64,000 bases of DNA from Frigoribacterium sp. CFBP 13712 (GCF_014842255.1 NZ_JACYVH010000001.1:337264-401263), one strand, 5' to 3'; positions 47,568 to 56,994 are shown, numbered from the stretch's first letter. The notes: generated from the sequence alone by a model not told the origin. Translations and numbers: made by a program.

Positions 47568-48941
47568 TCACTCCACGCGGCCGCCGAGGAGATCGTCGCA
47601 TTCGATCATGACGTTCCAGGGACTGGGGGGCGAACGCCGCTCCGGCGCCGTCCGGATGGTCTCGACGGCGGACGGATCGATCGAGAGGCAGGCCGTCTCG
47701 GCCTGGTCCACCTGCACCGACCAGATGGGGCCTTTGTGTCGGCGGTTCTCCGTCGTGACGACGCCGCTCAACTGGACGGCGACGACGAGCACCGCCAGCA
47801 GCGGGGCGATGAGACGGACGGGGCCACGCTCGCGCCAGAGTCGTGACGCGGCCACCACCGTCACCGCCAGGAGGAACATCGAGGGGACGACCGCGTAGCG
47901 CAGCAGGACGAACGTCGGGAGCCCTTCGTCGATCGTCTGCGCGTACTCGAACTGCTCTTGGGGGTTCAGCGTCACCGCGGCCACCCAGATCCCTGCGGAG
48001 GCGGCGGCCGCTGTCACGGCGAAGACGCGCTCGCGCAGATCTCCGCGGACCACGAGGTAGACGGCGGCGGCGACCGCCACGAGCAGAGTGAGGACGAGCG
48101 GCAGGAGTCCTGCGTCCGCGACCAGGTTCTTCACGCCGTCCGTCGTCGCCGCGATCGTTCCGCCCACCGCGTTGAGCAGATACCCGATGGCGATCGAGTC
48201 GAGGCCGCTGATCGCGTTGGTGTTCTCGGTTCGAGGAGACAGCAGGGTCGCGGCGACCTGGGCACCGACGCTCAAGACGAGCGCGACGCACATCGGGCGT
48301 GCGAACGGTCGGCGCCAGGCCAGCAGCACGAGCGGCACGAAGAGGATCAGCTGGATCTCGGTCAGGCCGGCCGCGAGCATCACGACGCCGAGCAGGACGC
48401 CGCTCCGTCTCGTCCGCGGTTGGGACAGGAGCATCCACGGTGCGGCCCAGATGAAGTACCAGTGCAGGTTCGCGGTGTTGCCGAGCACCTCGATCGAGGC
48501 GCTCGGCACCAGGAAGGTGATGGACGCGACGACGACCCGGGCCACGACCCCGGGCACGACCGAGCGCGAGGTGACGTAGACGAGGGCGGTCACGAGACCG
48601 ACCACGACGCAGGAGGCGGCCGACATCGCGACGGCGTACCGGTCGACCGGCAGCAGCGAGACCACGAGATCGGCGATGATCCGCGGCACGACGTGGAAGT
48701 ACCCCTCGTAGACGGTCAGCAGGCCGGCGATCGGGCCGTCCGCGATGCGGTCCCCGATGAAGTTGCGACCGTCCTCGGCCCAGAGGGTGGAGCGCGCCGC
48801 GGGAGGGAGACGCAGCCACGACACCACCGTGCCGACGACGACGAGCAGCAGGGGCACGGCGATCCCCGCGATCCTGCGCGCGACCGGACCGGCCGAGGTG
48901 CCATCGTCGGCGACCATCGCCGGAGGAGCAGTTGACGACAT
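47568..48941 (-). CDS. GT-C-like polytopic membrane protein
   Basis: 457 aa with about ten membrane helices. The first loop carries WAEDG (residues 54-58) followed by YEGYFHVVPRIIADLV; a later loop has NTANLHWYFIWAAPWMLL. An acidic Asp/Glu pair in the first outer loop is the mark of GT-C glycosyltransferases using polyprenyl-phosphate sugars. I do not recognise a named family. Start ATG at 48941 has AGGGGG 7 nt upstream. It is convergent with the ligase pair and divergent from the GT2-GT4 fusion. Confidence 0.7.
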   Translation of the reverse strand: MSSTAPPAMVADDGTSAGPVARRIAGIAVPLLLVVVGTVVSWLRLPPAARSTLWAEDGRNFIGDRIADGPIAGLLTVYEGYFHVVPRIIADLVVSLLPVDRYAVAMSAASCVVVGLVTALVYVTSRSVVPGVVARVVVASITFLVPSASIEVLGNTANLHWYFIWAAPWMLLSQPRTRRSGVLLGVVMLAAGLTEIQLILFVPLVLLAWRRPFARPMCVALVLSVGAQVAATLLSPRTENTNAISGLDSIAIGYLLNAVGGTIAATTDGVKNLVADAGLLPLVLTLLVAVAAAVYLVVRGDLRERVFAVTAAAASAGIWVAAVTLNPQEQFEYAQTIDEGLPTFVLLRYAVVPSMFLLAVTVVAASRLWRERGPVRLIAPLLAVLVVAVQLSGVVTTENRRHKGPIWSVQVDQAETACLSIDPSAVETIRTAPERRSPPSPWNVMIECDDLLGGRVE

Positions 48942-49065
48942 GGATTCCCCCTGGGCGACCGAGCAGATGAGCATCCATCGTGGCATGCTGCCGGGGCACC
49001 GAGCCCCATCCGGCGTGTCGGCCGGTTGCTAGACTCGCCGTTCCGCCCCCTGTGAAAGGCCCTTC

Positions 49066-51624
49066 GTGACTGAACGCCGCCCCGGAGTCGTCTCCGTCGT
49101 CCTCGTGAACTTCCGCGGTGCGGACGACACCATCGCCTGCATCTCCGAGCTCAAGAAGGTCGACTGGCCGAAGGAGCGCCTCGAGATCATCGTCGTCGAG
49201 AACGGCTCGGGCGACGACAGCGCGGCCCGCATCCGCGAGGCGCACCGCGACATCATGCTCGTCAAGTCCAAGAAGAACCTCGGGTTCACGGGCGGGAGCA
49301 ACCTCGGCGTGGCGAAGTCGAGCGGCGAGTTCGTCGCCTTCCTGAACAACGACGCGCGCCCCGACGCGGCCTGGGTCCGCGCGGCCGTGCAGACCTTCCA
49401 CCAGGGTCGGGACATCGCCGCGGTGGCCTCGAAGGTGCTCGACTGGGAGGGCCGGAAGATCGACTTCGTCGACTCCGCCGTCTCGTGGTTCGGCATGGGT
49501 CACAAGCCGCACTACCTCGAGCCCGACGACGGCAGCCACGACGAGGCCCGAGACATCCTCTTCGGCACCGGTGCCGCCCTGTTCGTCCGGGCCGAGGTCT
49601 TCGAGCAGGTGGGCGGCTTCGACGAGCGCCTCTTCATGTTCTACGACGACGTCGACCTCGGCTGGCGGCTGAACCTGCTGGGGTGGCGCGTCCGCTACCA
49701 GCCGGCGTCCTTGGCGTACCACAAGCACCACGCCTCGATGAAGGACTACGGCGACTTCCGAGAGATGTACCTGCTCGAGCGCAACGCCCTCTACACGATC
49801 TACAAGAACCTCGACGAGGAGTCGCTCAACAGGGCCCTCCCGGCCGCGATGTCGCTCATCATCCGTCGCTCTCTCGCCCGGGGCGGAGTCGACTCCGGCG
49901 TGCTCGACCTGCGGGTGCCCGGCGACGACAGCGATCCCGACATGTCCATCCCCAAGACGAGTGCCGCCGGCGCCTTCGCCATCGACGCCTTCGTCGACGA
50001 CCTCCCCTCGCTGACCGAGACCCGCCGTGAGCTGCAGGCCGGTCGACGTCGAACCGACCGCGAGCTCTCGCGACTGTTCGGGGTCACCGACACCCCGCTG
50101 GCCGACATGCCCCGCTACCTCGACGGCTACGACGCCGTGGTCGACGCGTTCGCCGTCATGGCCGGGCGACCGTCCTCCCTCGAGGCGTCGACGGACGACC
50201 CCTCCGCCACGGCCTCGAACCGACGACGCATCCTCATCGTCACCGGCGACTCCTTCGGCAAGAAGATGGCCGGGCCGGCGATCCGGGTCTGGAACATGGC
50301 TCTGCTGCTCTCGAAGGAGCACGACGTCCGCGTCGTCAGCCTCACCACGGCCGAGACGATGGAGGCTCCCTTCGACATCGAGGTCGTGTCGCCGCACTTC
50401 CCGGCCGCCATGGCCCGTCACGAGGACTGGGCGGACGTCATCGTCGTCCAGGGCTACGCGCTCCAGCAGTTCGAGGTGCTCGAGAGCACGCAGAAGGTGC
50501 TCGTCGTCGACATCTACGACCCGATGCACCTCGAGCAGCTCGAACAGGGACGGGAGAAGGACCTCGACGAGTGGGACGACCAGATCCTGGGTGCCGCCGA
50601 CTCGCTGAACAAGCAGATCGGCCTCGGCGACTTCTTCCTCTGCGCGTCCGAGCGCCAGAGGCTCTTCTGGCTCGGGCAGATGGCCGCCATGGGCCGCATC
50701 AACGCCCACAACTACAGCCGTGACGAGTCGCTCAACTCGCTGCTCGCCATCGCGCCGTTCGGTCTGCCCGACAGCGAGCCCGTGCACACGCGACGCGCTC
50801 TCCGGGGCGTCGTCCCCGGCATCGGCGAGGACGACAAGATCGTCGTCTGGGCCGGTGGTCTCTACAACTGGTTCGACCCGAAGACCCTGGTGCGAGCGGT
50901 CGCCGATCTCGCGACGCGACGCGACGACGTCCGGCTGTTCTTCATGGGGACGAAGCATCCCAACCCCGACGTCCCCGAGATGGCCATCGTCGCCGAGACC
51001 CGAGATCTCGCCCGCCAGCTGGGCGTGCTCGACAAGAACGTCTTCCTGAACGACTCGTGGGTCGACTACGAGGACCGCCAGAACTACCTGCTCGAAGCGG
51101 ACGCCGGGGTCTCGACGCACTTCACGCACGTCGAGACCACCTTCTCGTTCCGCACGCGGATCCTGGACTACCTCTGGACGGGTCTGCCCATCGTCAGCAC
51201 GCGCGGCGACAGCTTCGGCGACCTCGTGGAGAGCAGCGGGCTCGGCGTCGCCGTCCCCGAGCTCGACGTCGACGCCCTGTCGGCCGCTCTCGAGTCGATG
51301 CTCTACGACGACGAGGCGAGAGCGTCGGCCAAGCGCGAGATCGCCGCCGTGCGGAAGCAGTTCGTGTGGGAGAACGCTCTCGCGCCCCTCCTCGAGTTCT
51401 GCCGTCAGCCCGTACGTGCCGCCGACAAGACGCCGCGATCGAGCGCGCCCATGCCGGGGGCCCCCGGCCCTGGCCGGCGATCGGCTCGCAGCCTGATCAC
51501 CGTGCGACCGCCTCGTCGTCACGGTCTCGCGCACGACGCCGAGCGGGCGCTGTTCTACCTCCGCCACGGCGGCGTCAACGCGGTCTACACCCGGGTGCGA
51601 CGCCGTCTGATCAAGCCCCGCTGA
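49066..51624 (+). CDS. GT2-GT4 fusion glycosyltransferase
   Basis: 852 aa. Residues 1-280 are a GT2 domain (VVLVNFRGADDT, VVENGSGDDS, FLNNDARPDAAWV, FMFYDDVDLGWRLNLLGWRVR). After an Asp/Ser-rich linker, residues 390-770 form a GT-B domain (ILIVTGDSFGKKMAGPAIR, VWAGGLYNWFDPKTLVRAV, FSFRTRILDYLWTGLPIVSTRGD). The tail is basic. No transmembrane helix is seen, so it works at the cytoplasmic face. The GTG start follows GAAAGG; a TAGACT box at 49030 is the likely promoter. Confidence 0.9.
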   Translation: MTERRPGVVSVVLVNFRGADDTIACISELKKVDWPKERLEIIVVENGSGDDSAARIREAHRDIMLVKSKKNLGFTGGSNLGVAKSSGEFVAFLNNDARPDAAWVRAAVQTFHQGRDIAAVASKVLDWEGRKIDFVDSAVSWFGMGHKPHYLEPDDGSHDEARDILFGTGAALFVRAEVFEQVGGFDERLFMFYDDVDLGWRLNLLGWRVRYQPASLAYHKHHASMKDYGDFREMYLLERNALYTIYKNLDEESLNRALPAAMSLIIRRSLARGGVDSGVLDLRVPGDDSDPDMSIPKTSAAGAFAIDAFVDDLPSLTETRRELQAGRRRTDRELSRLFGVTDTPLADMPRYLDGYDAVVDAFAVMAGRPSSLEASTDDPSATASNRRRILIVTGDSFGKKMAGPAIRVWNMALLLSKEHDVRVVSLTTAETMEAPFDIEVVSPHFPAAMARHEDWADVIVVQGYALQQFEVLESTQKVLVVDIYDPMHLEQLEQGREKDLDEWDDQILGAADSLNKQIGLGDFFLCASERQRLFWLGQMAAMGRINAHNYSRDESLNSLLAIAPFGLPDSEPVHTRRALRGVVPGIGEDDKIVVWAGGLYNWFDPKTLVRAVADLATRRDDVRLFFMGTKHPNPDVPEMAIVAETRDLARQLGVLDKNVFLNDSWVDYEDRQNYLLEADAGVSTHFTHVETTFSFRTRILDYLWTGLPIVSTRGDSFGDLVESSGLGVAVPELDVDALSAALESMLYDDEARASAKREIAAVRKQFVWENALAPLLEFCRQPVRAADKTPRSSAPMPGAPGPGRRSARSLITVRPPRRHGLAHDAERALFYLRHGGVNAVYTRVRRRLIKPR

Positions 51625-51630
51625 GAAGAC

Positions 51631-51669
51631 GACGGGCCCGCCAGCCCCTCGGGGGCGGGCAGGCCCGTC
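51631..51669. terminator. Bidirectional hairpin terminator
   Basis: Outer stem GACGGGCC / GGCCCGTC with an inner GC-rich stem (CCCC/GGGG), between the convergent fusion glycosyltransferase and the membrane-anchored protein. Confidence 0.75.
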
Positions 51670-51679
51670 CGGTTTCCGG

Positions 51680-52333
51680 TCAGGATCGACGGACGCCGAC
51701 CGGGACGACCGCCGACGTGCCGGTCGACGTGGACGAGCGGTACGACATCGTCACCGACCAGTCTCCGGCCGCGCGGTCCGCGGTGCTGACCGAGACCGAA
51801 CCGCAGTACGTCGCCGTCGCATCGCCTCGAGCCGTCGACGTCGCCCGCACGACCTCACCACCCGATCTGGCCTCGAGGGTGCACACCCCTCCGGTCTCGA
51901 CGACGCCGTCGACGATCCCCGCCGCGGTCAGCGTCTCGGTCGCAGCGTCCCATCGGGCCGTCGGCACGGTCACCGTGACGGTGGTGAGATCCTGATCGTC
52001 CACCGAGTCGTCGGGCGCGGCGGTCGGACGGGCCGAGGGCGCCGCCTGGGGTTCGGGGACCACGGGCGCGGAACCCGGCGACGTCGCATCGTCGTCGGAC
52101 TGCGCAGGAGGCGTCTCCGGCTGCGGAGCCGAAGCCGACGGAGCCGGAGCCGTCGCCGTGCGCGACGGTGCGGGTGTCGCCGTCGCCGTCGCCGTCGGGC
52201 TGGGTGCCTCCGACGTGGGCACAGGCCCCGCCGCATCGTCCGTGGTCGGACGCAGCACGTACAGGGCGACTCCTGCGGCGACGACGATCACCGCGCCTCC
52301 TGCGATGGCAGCCACCAGTCGTGGTCTCCTCAC
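51680..52333 (-). CDS. Membrane-anchored protein with Pro/Ser/Thr-rich stalk and C-terminal beta domain
   Basis: 217 aa. Helix at 7-26 (VAAIAGGAVIVVAAGVALYV), then a low-complexity stalk of Ala/Pro/Ser/Thr/Glu (about 30-110), then a beta-sandwich-like domain (TVTVTVPTARWDAATETLTAAGIVDGVV) with a Cys pair (GGVCTLEARSGG and ATYCGSVSV) likely to form a disulfide outside the cell. Its GTG start overlaps the stop of the secreted repeat protein (GTGA), so the two are made together. Function unknown; possibly adhesion or glycan binding. Confidence 0.72.
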   Translation of the reverse strand: MRRPRLVAAIAGGAVIVVAAGVALYVLRPTTDDAAGPVPTSEAPSPTATATATPAPSRTATAPAPSASAPQPETPPAQSDDDATSPGSAPVVPEPQAAPSARPTAAPDDSVDDQDLTTVTVTVPTARWDAATETLTAAGIVDGVVETGGVCTLEARSGGEVVRATSTARGDATATYCGSVSVSTADRAAGDWSVTMSYRSSTSTGTSAVVPVGVRRS

Positions 52334-54129
52334 GAGACGACCACGGTCTTGCACGAGCCGATGGCGATGTTCTTCCCGACGCCCACGTTGATCCCGTAGG
52401 CGCACACCTGGCGCGTGCCGGGCGCGACGCCGGAGATGCTCGCCGAGTAGCCGTGAGCTGCCCCGTAGCCCGGGTAGGCGCCGGCGACGTCGGGGCGCGA
52501 ACCAGTGGCGGGTGTCGCGAGGACCGGCTTGCCGTCGATGTAGAGATGCACGGTGATGGAGGAGGCCGTGTCGGGGTCGAGCGCCCACCCGGATGCCTTC
52601 ACGACGCCCTTCTGCGGACTCGTGGTCGAGTCGAGCCGGCCGACGGGAGAGCCCGACGGCACGCTGACCGTCTTGCAGCCGAGGAGGGCGTTGCTGCCCC
52701 GACCGACGTTGATCCCGTAGACGCAGACGCGACGATCACCGGGCTTCAGGCCCGTCAGCGTGGTCGAGTAGCCGTGTGCGGCCCCGTAGCCGGGGACCGA
52801 GGACACGATGTCCGCGCGCGCGCCGTTCGCCGGGACCGACGTCACCGCCCGACCGTCGACGTAGGCGTGGACGCGGATGGGCGCCGTCGTGTTCGGGTCG
52901 ATCGCCCAGCCGGCCAACGAGACGGTGCCGGGGCCCGTCGCGCGCACCGAGTCGACGCTGCCCCGCGGCTGCGTCGGCGTCGTGACGGAGCGGCAGCCGA
53001 GGAGACTGTTCTTCCCGACCGACACGTTGATCCCGTAGGCGCACACCTGGTGGGTGCCCGCGGAGAGCCCCGTGAGCGTGGCGGCGTACCCGTGTCGGGC
53101 ACCCCACTCGGGGTAGGCGCGGGCGATGTCCGGTCGATTGCGATCGGCGCGGACGCTCGTCGTCGCCCGCCCGTCGACGTACAGGTGGACGGAGATCGGC
53201 GCAGCGGTGTCCGGGTCGGCCGCCCAGCCGGACACTCGAGCCACCCCGAGCCCGTCGAGGGAGGCCGCGTCGAGGGCGCCGCGCGGGTCGACCCTGCCGA
53301 TGGGGCTGCCGAACCAGTCGCTGAAGAGTCGCCAGAAGTTGCGGTTGCCGTAGGCGGAGCACGAGTCGCCCGTGCCGTACAGGTTCTTCAGAGCCGCCGC
53401 GTTGGGCTGATAGGGCGTGTAGTAGTAAAGAGCCGCTGTCGCCTTGTTCTGGATCGTCACCCGGGAGCTGCCGCAGGAGGGGGCGTTGGCCTGGTACGAG
53501 ACCGACACCGTGCCCCCGACGGGGAACCACGTGAAGAAGTCCGAGGCCACGGAGTAGTTCTTGAACTGACGCGCAGCCGAGTAGATCTGCCGGTCGAGAC
53601 CCGCGAAGGCGGGGTCGCACGCGGCCGTGTCGGGGCAGCCGTAGCCGAGCGCCCGGTCGAGGGTCGACCGGCTCGGCGACCTCGACGTCGTGATGAGCGA
53701 CTGCTCCTTCTCGAGGGTCACCAGGAGCACCTTGGGGTTGATGCCGCATGCCGCGGCGACCCGCGAGAGGACGTCCGCGAACCGCACGGACCTGCCACCC
53801 GTGTAGGCACGGCACACGTTGTCGGCCACACGGTTCTGCGAATCGACCCTGACGTGCTTCAGACAGGTGGCCCCCGTGCACGACGCGCTGCCCCGTGCCT
53901 GGAGGAAGGTCTGCACCTGATCGCCGGTCATCGACGACGCATCGTAGAAGTTCTGATCGCTGATGATGAAGCCGGGGTTGAAGTCCGAGCCCGTGGCGGC
54001 CTCCGCCCGAGGGGCCGTCGTCCCGTCGGCCACGACGGCGACCGTCGCCAGCAGCATCGACGCCGCGACGACCGCCACGACCCTGGTCAGCGCTCGTCGC
54101 GGTCGTGCCCGCCTGGAATCGGTGAACAT
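52330..54129 (-). CDS. Secreted protein with N-terminal lysozyme-like region and three C-terminal repeats
   Basis: 599 aa. Signal peptide (VVAVVAASMLLATVAVVADG, cleavage near AEAA). Residues 45-275 include GINPKVLLVTLEKEQSLITTS, a helix with Glu of the kind found in lysozyme/transglycosylase-like domains, and cysteine pairs. Residues about 280-390, 391-496 and 497-599 are tandem repeats with SGWAxDPDT, VHxYVDGR, GYGAxHGY and VCxYGIN...LLGC; relatives are often annotated as hemagglutinin. It is translated with the membrane-anchored partner downstream. Confidence 0.8.
   Translation of the reverse strand: MFTDSRRARPRRALTRVVAVVAASMLLATVAVVADGTTAPRAEAATGSDFNPGFIISDQNFYDASSMTGDQVQTFLQARGSASCTGATCLKHVRVDSQNRVADNVCRAYTGGRSVRFADVLSRVAAACGINPKVLLVTLEKEQSLITTSRSPSRSTLDRALGYGCPDTAACDPAFAGLDRQIYSAARQFKNYSVASDFFTWFPVGGTVSVSYQANAPSCGSSRVTIQNKATAALYYYTPYQPNAAALKNLYGTGDSCSAYGNRNFWRLFSDWFGSPIGRVDPRGALDAASLDGLGVARVSGWAADPDTAAPISVHLYVDGRATTSVRADRNRPDIARAYPEWGARHGYAATLTGLSAGTHQVCAYGINVSVGKNSLLGCRSVTTPTQPRGSVDSVRATGPGTVSLAGWAIDPNTTAPIRVHAYVDGRAVTSVPANGARADIVSSVPGYGAAHGYSTTLTGLKPGDRRVCVYGINVGRGSNALLGCKTVSVPSGSPVGRLDSTTSPQKGVVKASGWALDPDTASSITVHLYIDGKPVLATPATGSRPDVAGAYPGYGAAHGYSASISGVAPGTRQVCAYGINVGVGKNIAIGSCKTVVVS
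52333..53292 (-). repeat. Three tandem coding repeats (about 105 aa each)
   Basis: DNA encoding the three C-terminal repeats of the secreted protein. Each repeat has one VC(A/V)YGIN cysteine and one late cysteine (LLGC or GSC). The protein copies are clearly related, while the DNA copies have diverged. Confidence 0.8.
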
Positions 54130-54310
54130 AGGCGTATCCCCTGATCGGTCGACGCCGCCGGACCCAGCGCGGGAGTGCCCCTGAGGTCCGAGCGCCTGAT
54201 CGCTCTGATATTCTCGGGCCGGATGCTGGTCCAGACGTCATGTGTTGTGCAGCGATCATAACCTCGACCGTCGTCGGGTCGCGACCCATAAGTTCGGTGA
54301 AAGGCGACGC
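54130..54310. promoter_or_regulatory. Divergent upstream region
   Basis: 181 bp between the secreted-protein start (minus) and the GT2 start (plus). Locally AT-rich: TGATATTCT near 54206 and GCGATCATAAC near 54251. The string GTCATGTGTTGTG at about 54237-54249 resembles GTCATATGTTGTG upstream of the Rv3235-family gene (about 16997-17009). A GTGAAAGG ribosome site precedes the plus-strand ATG. Confidence 0.45.
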
Positions 54311-55273
54311 ATGATCTCCGTCGATGTCGTCGTCGTGAACTGGAACGGCTCGGCCGTCCTGGGCGACTGCCTCCGGTCCCTGCTGGTCTCGGCCGACCGC
54401 TCGAGCCGCGCCGTGACGATCACGGTCGTCGACAACGGCTCGGTCGACGACTCCGTGGTGCTCGCCCGCGCTGTCGCTCCGACGGCGGCGATCGTGCGTT
54501 CGCAGGTCAATCTCGGCTTCGCGGGCGGCGTGGCGCTCGGGATCGACTCCACGACCGGCGAGGCGATCGTCCTCGTGAACAACGACGCCACGGTCGACCC
54601 CGACTTCATCGAGCGGATCGTCGACGCCCTCGACCGCGGCGGTCCGCGGCGCGGCGCCGTGACCGGGCACATCGTGCTCGCCGGAAGCGAGGACGACCGC
54701 GGCGTGCCGCTCGTCAACTCCACGGGCTCCGAGGTCGGGCCCACCGGCAACGGGCGCGACCGGGGCTACCTCGAGAGGGACGACGCGCCTCCTGCACCTC
54801 CTGAGGTGTTCGGCTTCTGCGGCGGCGCCGCCGCCCTCCGTCGGAGTGCTCTCGACGAGGTCGGGAACTTCGACCCCACGCTGTTCCTGTATTACGAGGA
54901 CACCGAGTTGAGCTGGCGCCTGCGACGACACGGATACGACGTCGGCTACGCCCATGACGCGGTCGTGACGCATCGACACGCCTTCAGCAGCGGGCTCGAC
55001 AGCCCCGTCTTCACGTTCTACAACACGCGCAACCGGCTGGTCGTCGCCACCCGCCACGCTCCGGCCCGGGTGGCCTCCGCAGCCTGGGCGTCCGCCCTGG
55101 TGAGGATGGCCCGTCTCGCGACGAACCCTGCGGGACGGCGCACGCTGGGGCCGGTCGCTCGAGGCACGCTCGGCGCGCTACGGGCGCTCCCCCGCGATCT
55201 GGCGACGCGCCGACGACTGCGTCGTACGACGACGCTGACCTCCGCCGAGATCCGCGCGCTGATCACACGCTGA
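54311..55273 (+). CDS. GT2-family glycosyltransferase (rhamnosyltransferase WbbL-like)
   Basis: 320 aa. VDVVVVNWNGSAVLGDCL, TVVDNGSVDDS, the metal-binding VLVNNDATVDPDF, FCGGAAALRRSAL and YYEDTELSWRLRRHGYDV are all GT2 hallmarks of the WbbL-type subgroup. C-terminal helices are amphipathic and basic, suggesting peripheral membrane attachment. The ATG at 54311 is preceded by AAAGG. Convergent with wzt (17 bp between ends). Confidence 0.9.
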   Translation: MISVDVVVVNWNGSAVLGDCLRSLLVSADRSSRAVTITVVDNGSVDDSVVLARAVAPTAAIVRSQVNLGFAGGVALGIDSTTGEAIVLVNNDATVDPDFIERIVDALDRGGPRRGAVTGHIVLAGSEDDRGVPLVNSTGSEVGPTGNGRDRGYLERDDAPPAPPEVFGFCGGAAALRRSALDEVGNFDPTLFLYYEDTELSWRLRRHGYDVGYAHDAVVTHRHAFSSGLDSPVFTFYNTRNRLVVATRHAPARVASAAWASALVRMARLATNPAGRRTLGPVARGTLGALRALPRDLATRRRLRRTTTLTSAEIRALITR

Positions 55274-55289
55274 CGGAGACGCCGGAGCA

Positions 55290-56024
55290 TCACTGCGAGC
55301 GCATGAACTCCTCGTACTCGGCGGAGACGGGCTTGGCCTCGCCGACCCTGACGAGCTTGCCGCGGTCGAGCCAGGCGACGTGGTCGCACATGTTGCGGAT
55401 GTTGGCCATCGAGTGGGTGACGAGGATGACCGTGCGACCACCGTCGCGGAGCTCTTCGAACTTCTTCGCGCTCTTGCGCTGGAAGGCCGAGTCGCCGACC
55501 GCGAGCACCTCGTCGACGACGAGGATGTCGGGACGGACGGTGATCGCGATCGAGAACCCGAGCCGGACGTACATGCCCGACGAGTAGTTCTTGACCGGCT
55601 GGTCGATGAAGTCGCCCACCTCGGAGAAATCGATGATCTCGTCGAGCCGTGCGGAGATCTGCTTGCGGCTCAGCCCGAGGATCGACCCGTTGAGGTAGAT
55701 GTTCTCGCGCCCCGACAGCTCGGGGTGGAAGCCGCTGCCGACCTCGAGCATCGCGGCGAGACGCCCCGTCGAGGAGATCGTGCCGCGGTCGGGGTAGAGG
55801 ATCTTCGCCAGGGTCTTGAGCAGCGTGGACTTGCCCGAGCCGTTGCGACCGATCAAGCCGAAGGTCGACCCCTGGGGGACGGTGAAGCTGACGTCGCGCA
55901 CTGCCCAGAAGTCCTCATGGACGGAACGACCCCGCATGGCGACGGACTTGAGCGAGCGGTTGCTCTCTTTGAACAGGCGGAACTTCTTCGAGACGTGGTC
56001 GACGACCACTGCGGGTTCGGTCAC
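55290..56024 (-). CDS. Polysaccharide ABC exporter ATPase (Wzt/TagH type)
   Basis: 244 aa. Walker A GLIGRNGSGKSTLLK, the subgroup-typical LEVGSGFHPELSGRENIYLNG, signature YSSGMYVRLGFSIA and Walker B ILVVDEVLAVGD. It stops after the nucleotide-binding fold, so the C-terminal glycan-binding domain of long Wzt proteins is absent. The GTG start overlaps the permease stop (GTGA). Exports undecaprenyl-linked glycan with its permease partner. Confidence 0.92.
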   Translation of the reverse strand: MTEPAVVVDHVSKKFRLFKESNRSLKSVAMRGRSVHEDFWAVRDVSFTVPQGSTFGLIGRNGSGKSTLLKTLAKILYPDRGTISSTGRLAAMLEVGSGFHPELSGRENIYLNGSILGLSRKQISARLDEIIDFSEVGDFIDQPVKNYSSGMYVRLGFSIAITVRPDILVVDEVLAVGDSAFQRKSAKKFEELRDGGRTVILVTHSMANIRNMCDHVAWLDRGKLVRVGEAKPVSAEYEEFMRSQ

Positions 56025-56854
56025 AGCATTTCCGCCAGCTTCTTCTCGTTGGCCTTGAAGACCAGGATTCCCACGACCGCGAACACGATGGTCCAGGCGA
56101 GGCACCAGAGCGTGTCGCTCATGTCGGGCAGACGGTTGTCGTACAGCAGCTGCCGGAAGACGCTGATGAAGCGTTCGAGCGGGTTCAGCTCGTAGATCTG
56201 CAGCAGCGTGATGTCGCCGACGATCGGCCCGAAGTTGGCGGACCGGTCGGCGACGTAGCTCACCGGGTAGACGACGGGGCTCAGGTACATCAGCAGTCGG
56301 AGCGCGATGCCGATGATGTGCTGCATGTCCTGGAAGTAGACGTTGACCACGGCGAGGATGAGCCCGATGCCCGTCGACATGATCACCAGCAGCACCATGA
56401 AGACGACGACGAGGGGCAGGAACGGCAGCACGAAGGCGCCGGCCACCAGGACGGCCGCGGCGAGGATCAGCATCTCGATCGACCAGTTGAACGCCGCCGA
56501 GAACGAGGCGGCGAGCACGAGGTTCGTCCGCGGGAAGTAGACCTTCTTCACGAGAGCCGTGTTGGCCCAGATGGCGCCCATGCCGCCGTTCACCGCGTTC
56601 TGGAAGAACTGGAAGGGCAGCAGCCCGCAGAGCAGCCAGAGCGCGAAGACGTCGAGTCCGCTGGGATCACCGGGGCCCGGGTCGCTTCGGAAGATGATGC
56701 CGAAGACGATCGTGTAGACGAGCATGGAGGCGAGCGGGTTGAGAAGCGACCAGAGCTGTCCGAGAACAGTGCGCTTGTATCGTCCCGTGATCTCTCTCAT
56801 GGTGAGATTCAGCAGGAGTTCCCGGGACGCCCAGAGTTCTCGGAAGTACGTCAT
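56021..56854 (-). CDS. Polysaccharide ABC exporter permease (Wzm/TagG type)
   Basis: 277 aa, six transmembrane helices, ABC-2 type. N-terminal TMREITGRYKRTVLGQLWSLLNPL, then the family's GLLPFQFFQNAVNGG and the C-terminal LYLSP-type segment (LLMYLSPVVYPVSYV) and YELNPLERFISVFRQLL. Partner of the following ATPase. Start at 56854 has only a weak AGAAAG upstream. Divergent from the GT4 gene with a short shared region. Confidence 0.92.
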   Translation of the reverse strand: MTYFRELWASRELLLNLTMREITGRYKRTVLGQLWSLLNPLASMLVYTIVFGIIFRSDPGPGDPSGLDVFALWLLCGLLPFQFFQNAVNGGMGAIWANTALVKKVYFPRTNLVLAASFSAAFNWSIEMLILAAAVLVAGAFVLPFLPLVVVFMVLLVIMSTGIGLILAVVNVYFQDMQHIIGIALRLLMYLSPVVYPVSYVADRSANFGPIVGDITLLQIYELNPLERFISVFRQLLYDNRLPDMSDTLWCLAWTIVFAVVGILVFKANEKKLAEML

Positions 56855-56994
56855 GCAACAGCTTTCTGCCAGGTGGCGACAGAGACTCGTCGCCGATGCT
56901 CCTGGTCTAGACTCGAAAGATCGACACGTCATCATACTCGAACGCCTCTCGGCACTCGACCAGCACACCGAGGGTCCTCCTCGATGCGACGTCG
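56855..56994 (+). promoter_or_regulatory. Upstream region of GT4 gene: TAGACT box and unusual in-frame extension
   Basis: A TAGACT -10 box lies at 56908-56913. The GT4 reading frame is open from the TAG at 56908-56910 to the first canonical codon ATG at 56995. It encodes VLLDATS just before MPDSLGGVGR, which is the missing first strand of the fold. The base A at 56920 is 7 nt after the box and begins ATC in that frame. Confidence 0.55.

Noticed and set aside
47431-51567. A 1378-codon open frame on the minus strand
   Set aside because: It runs antisense through the GT2-GT4 fusion and through another frame of the GT-C-like gene. Its composition is that of GC-rich shadow frames, and the sense genes have clear motifs.
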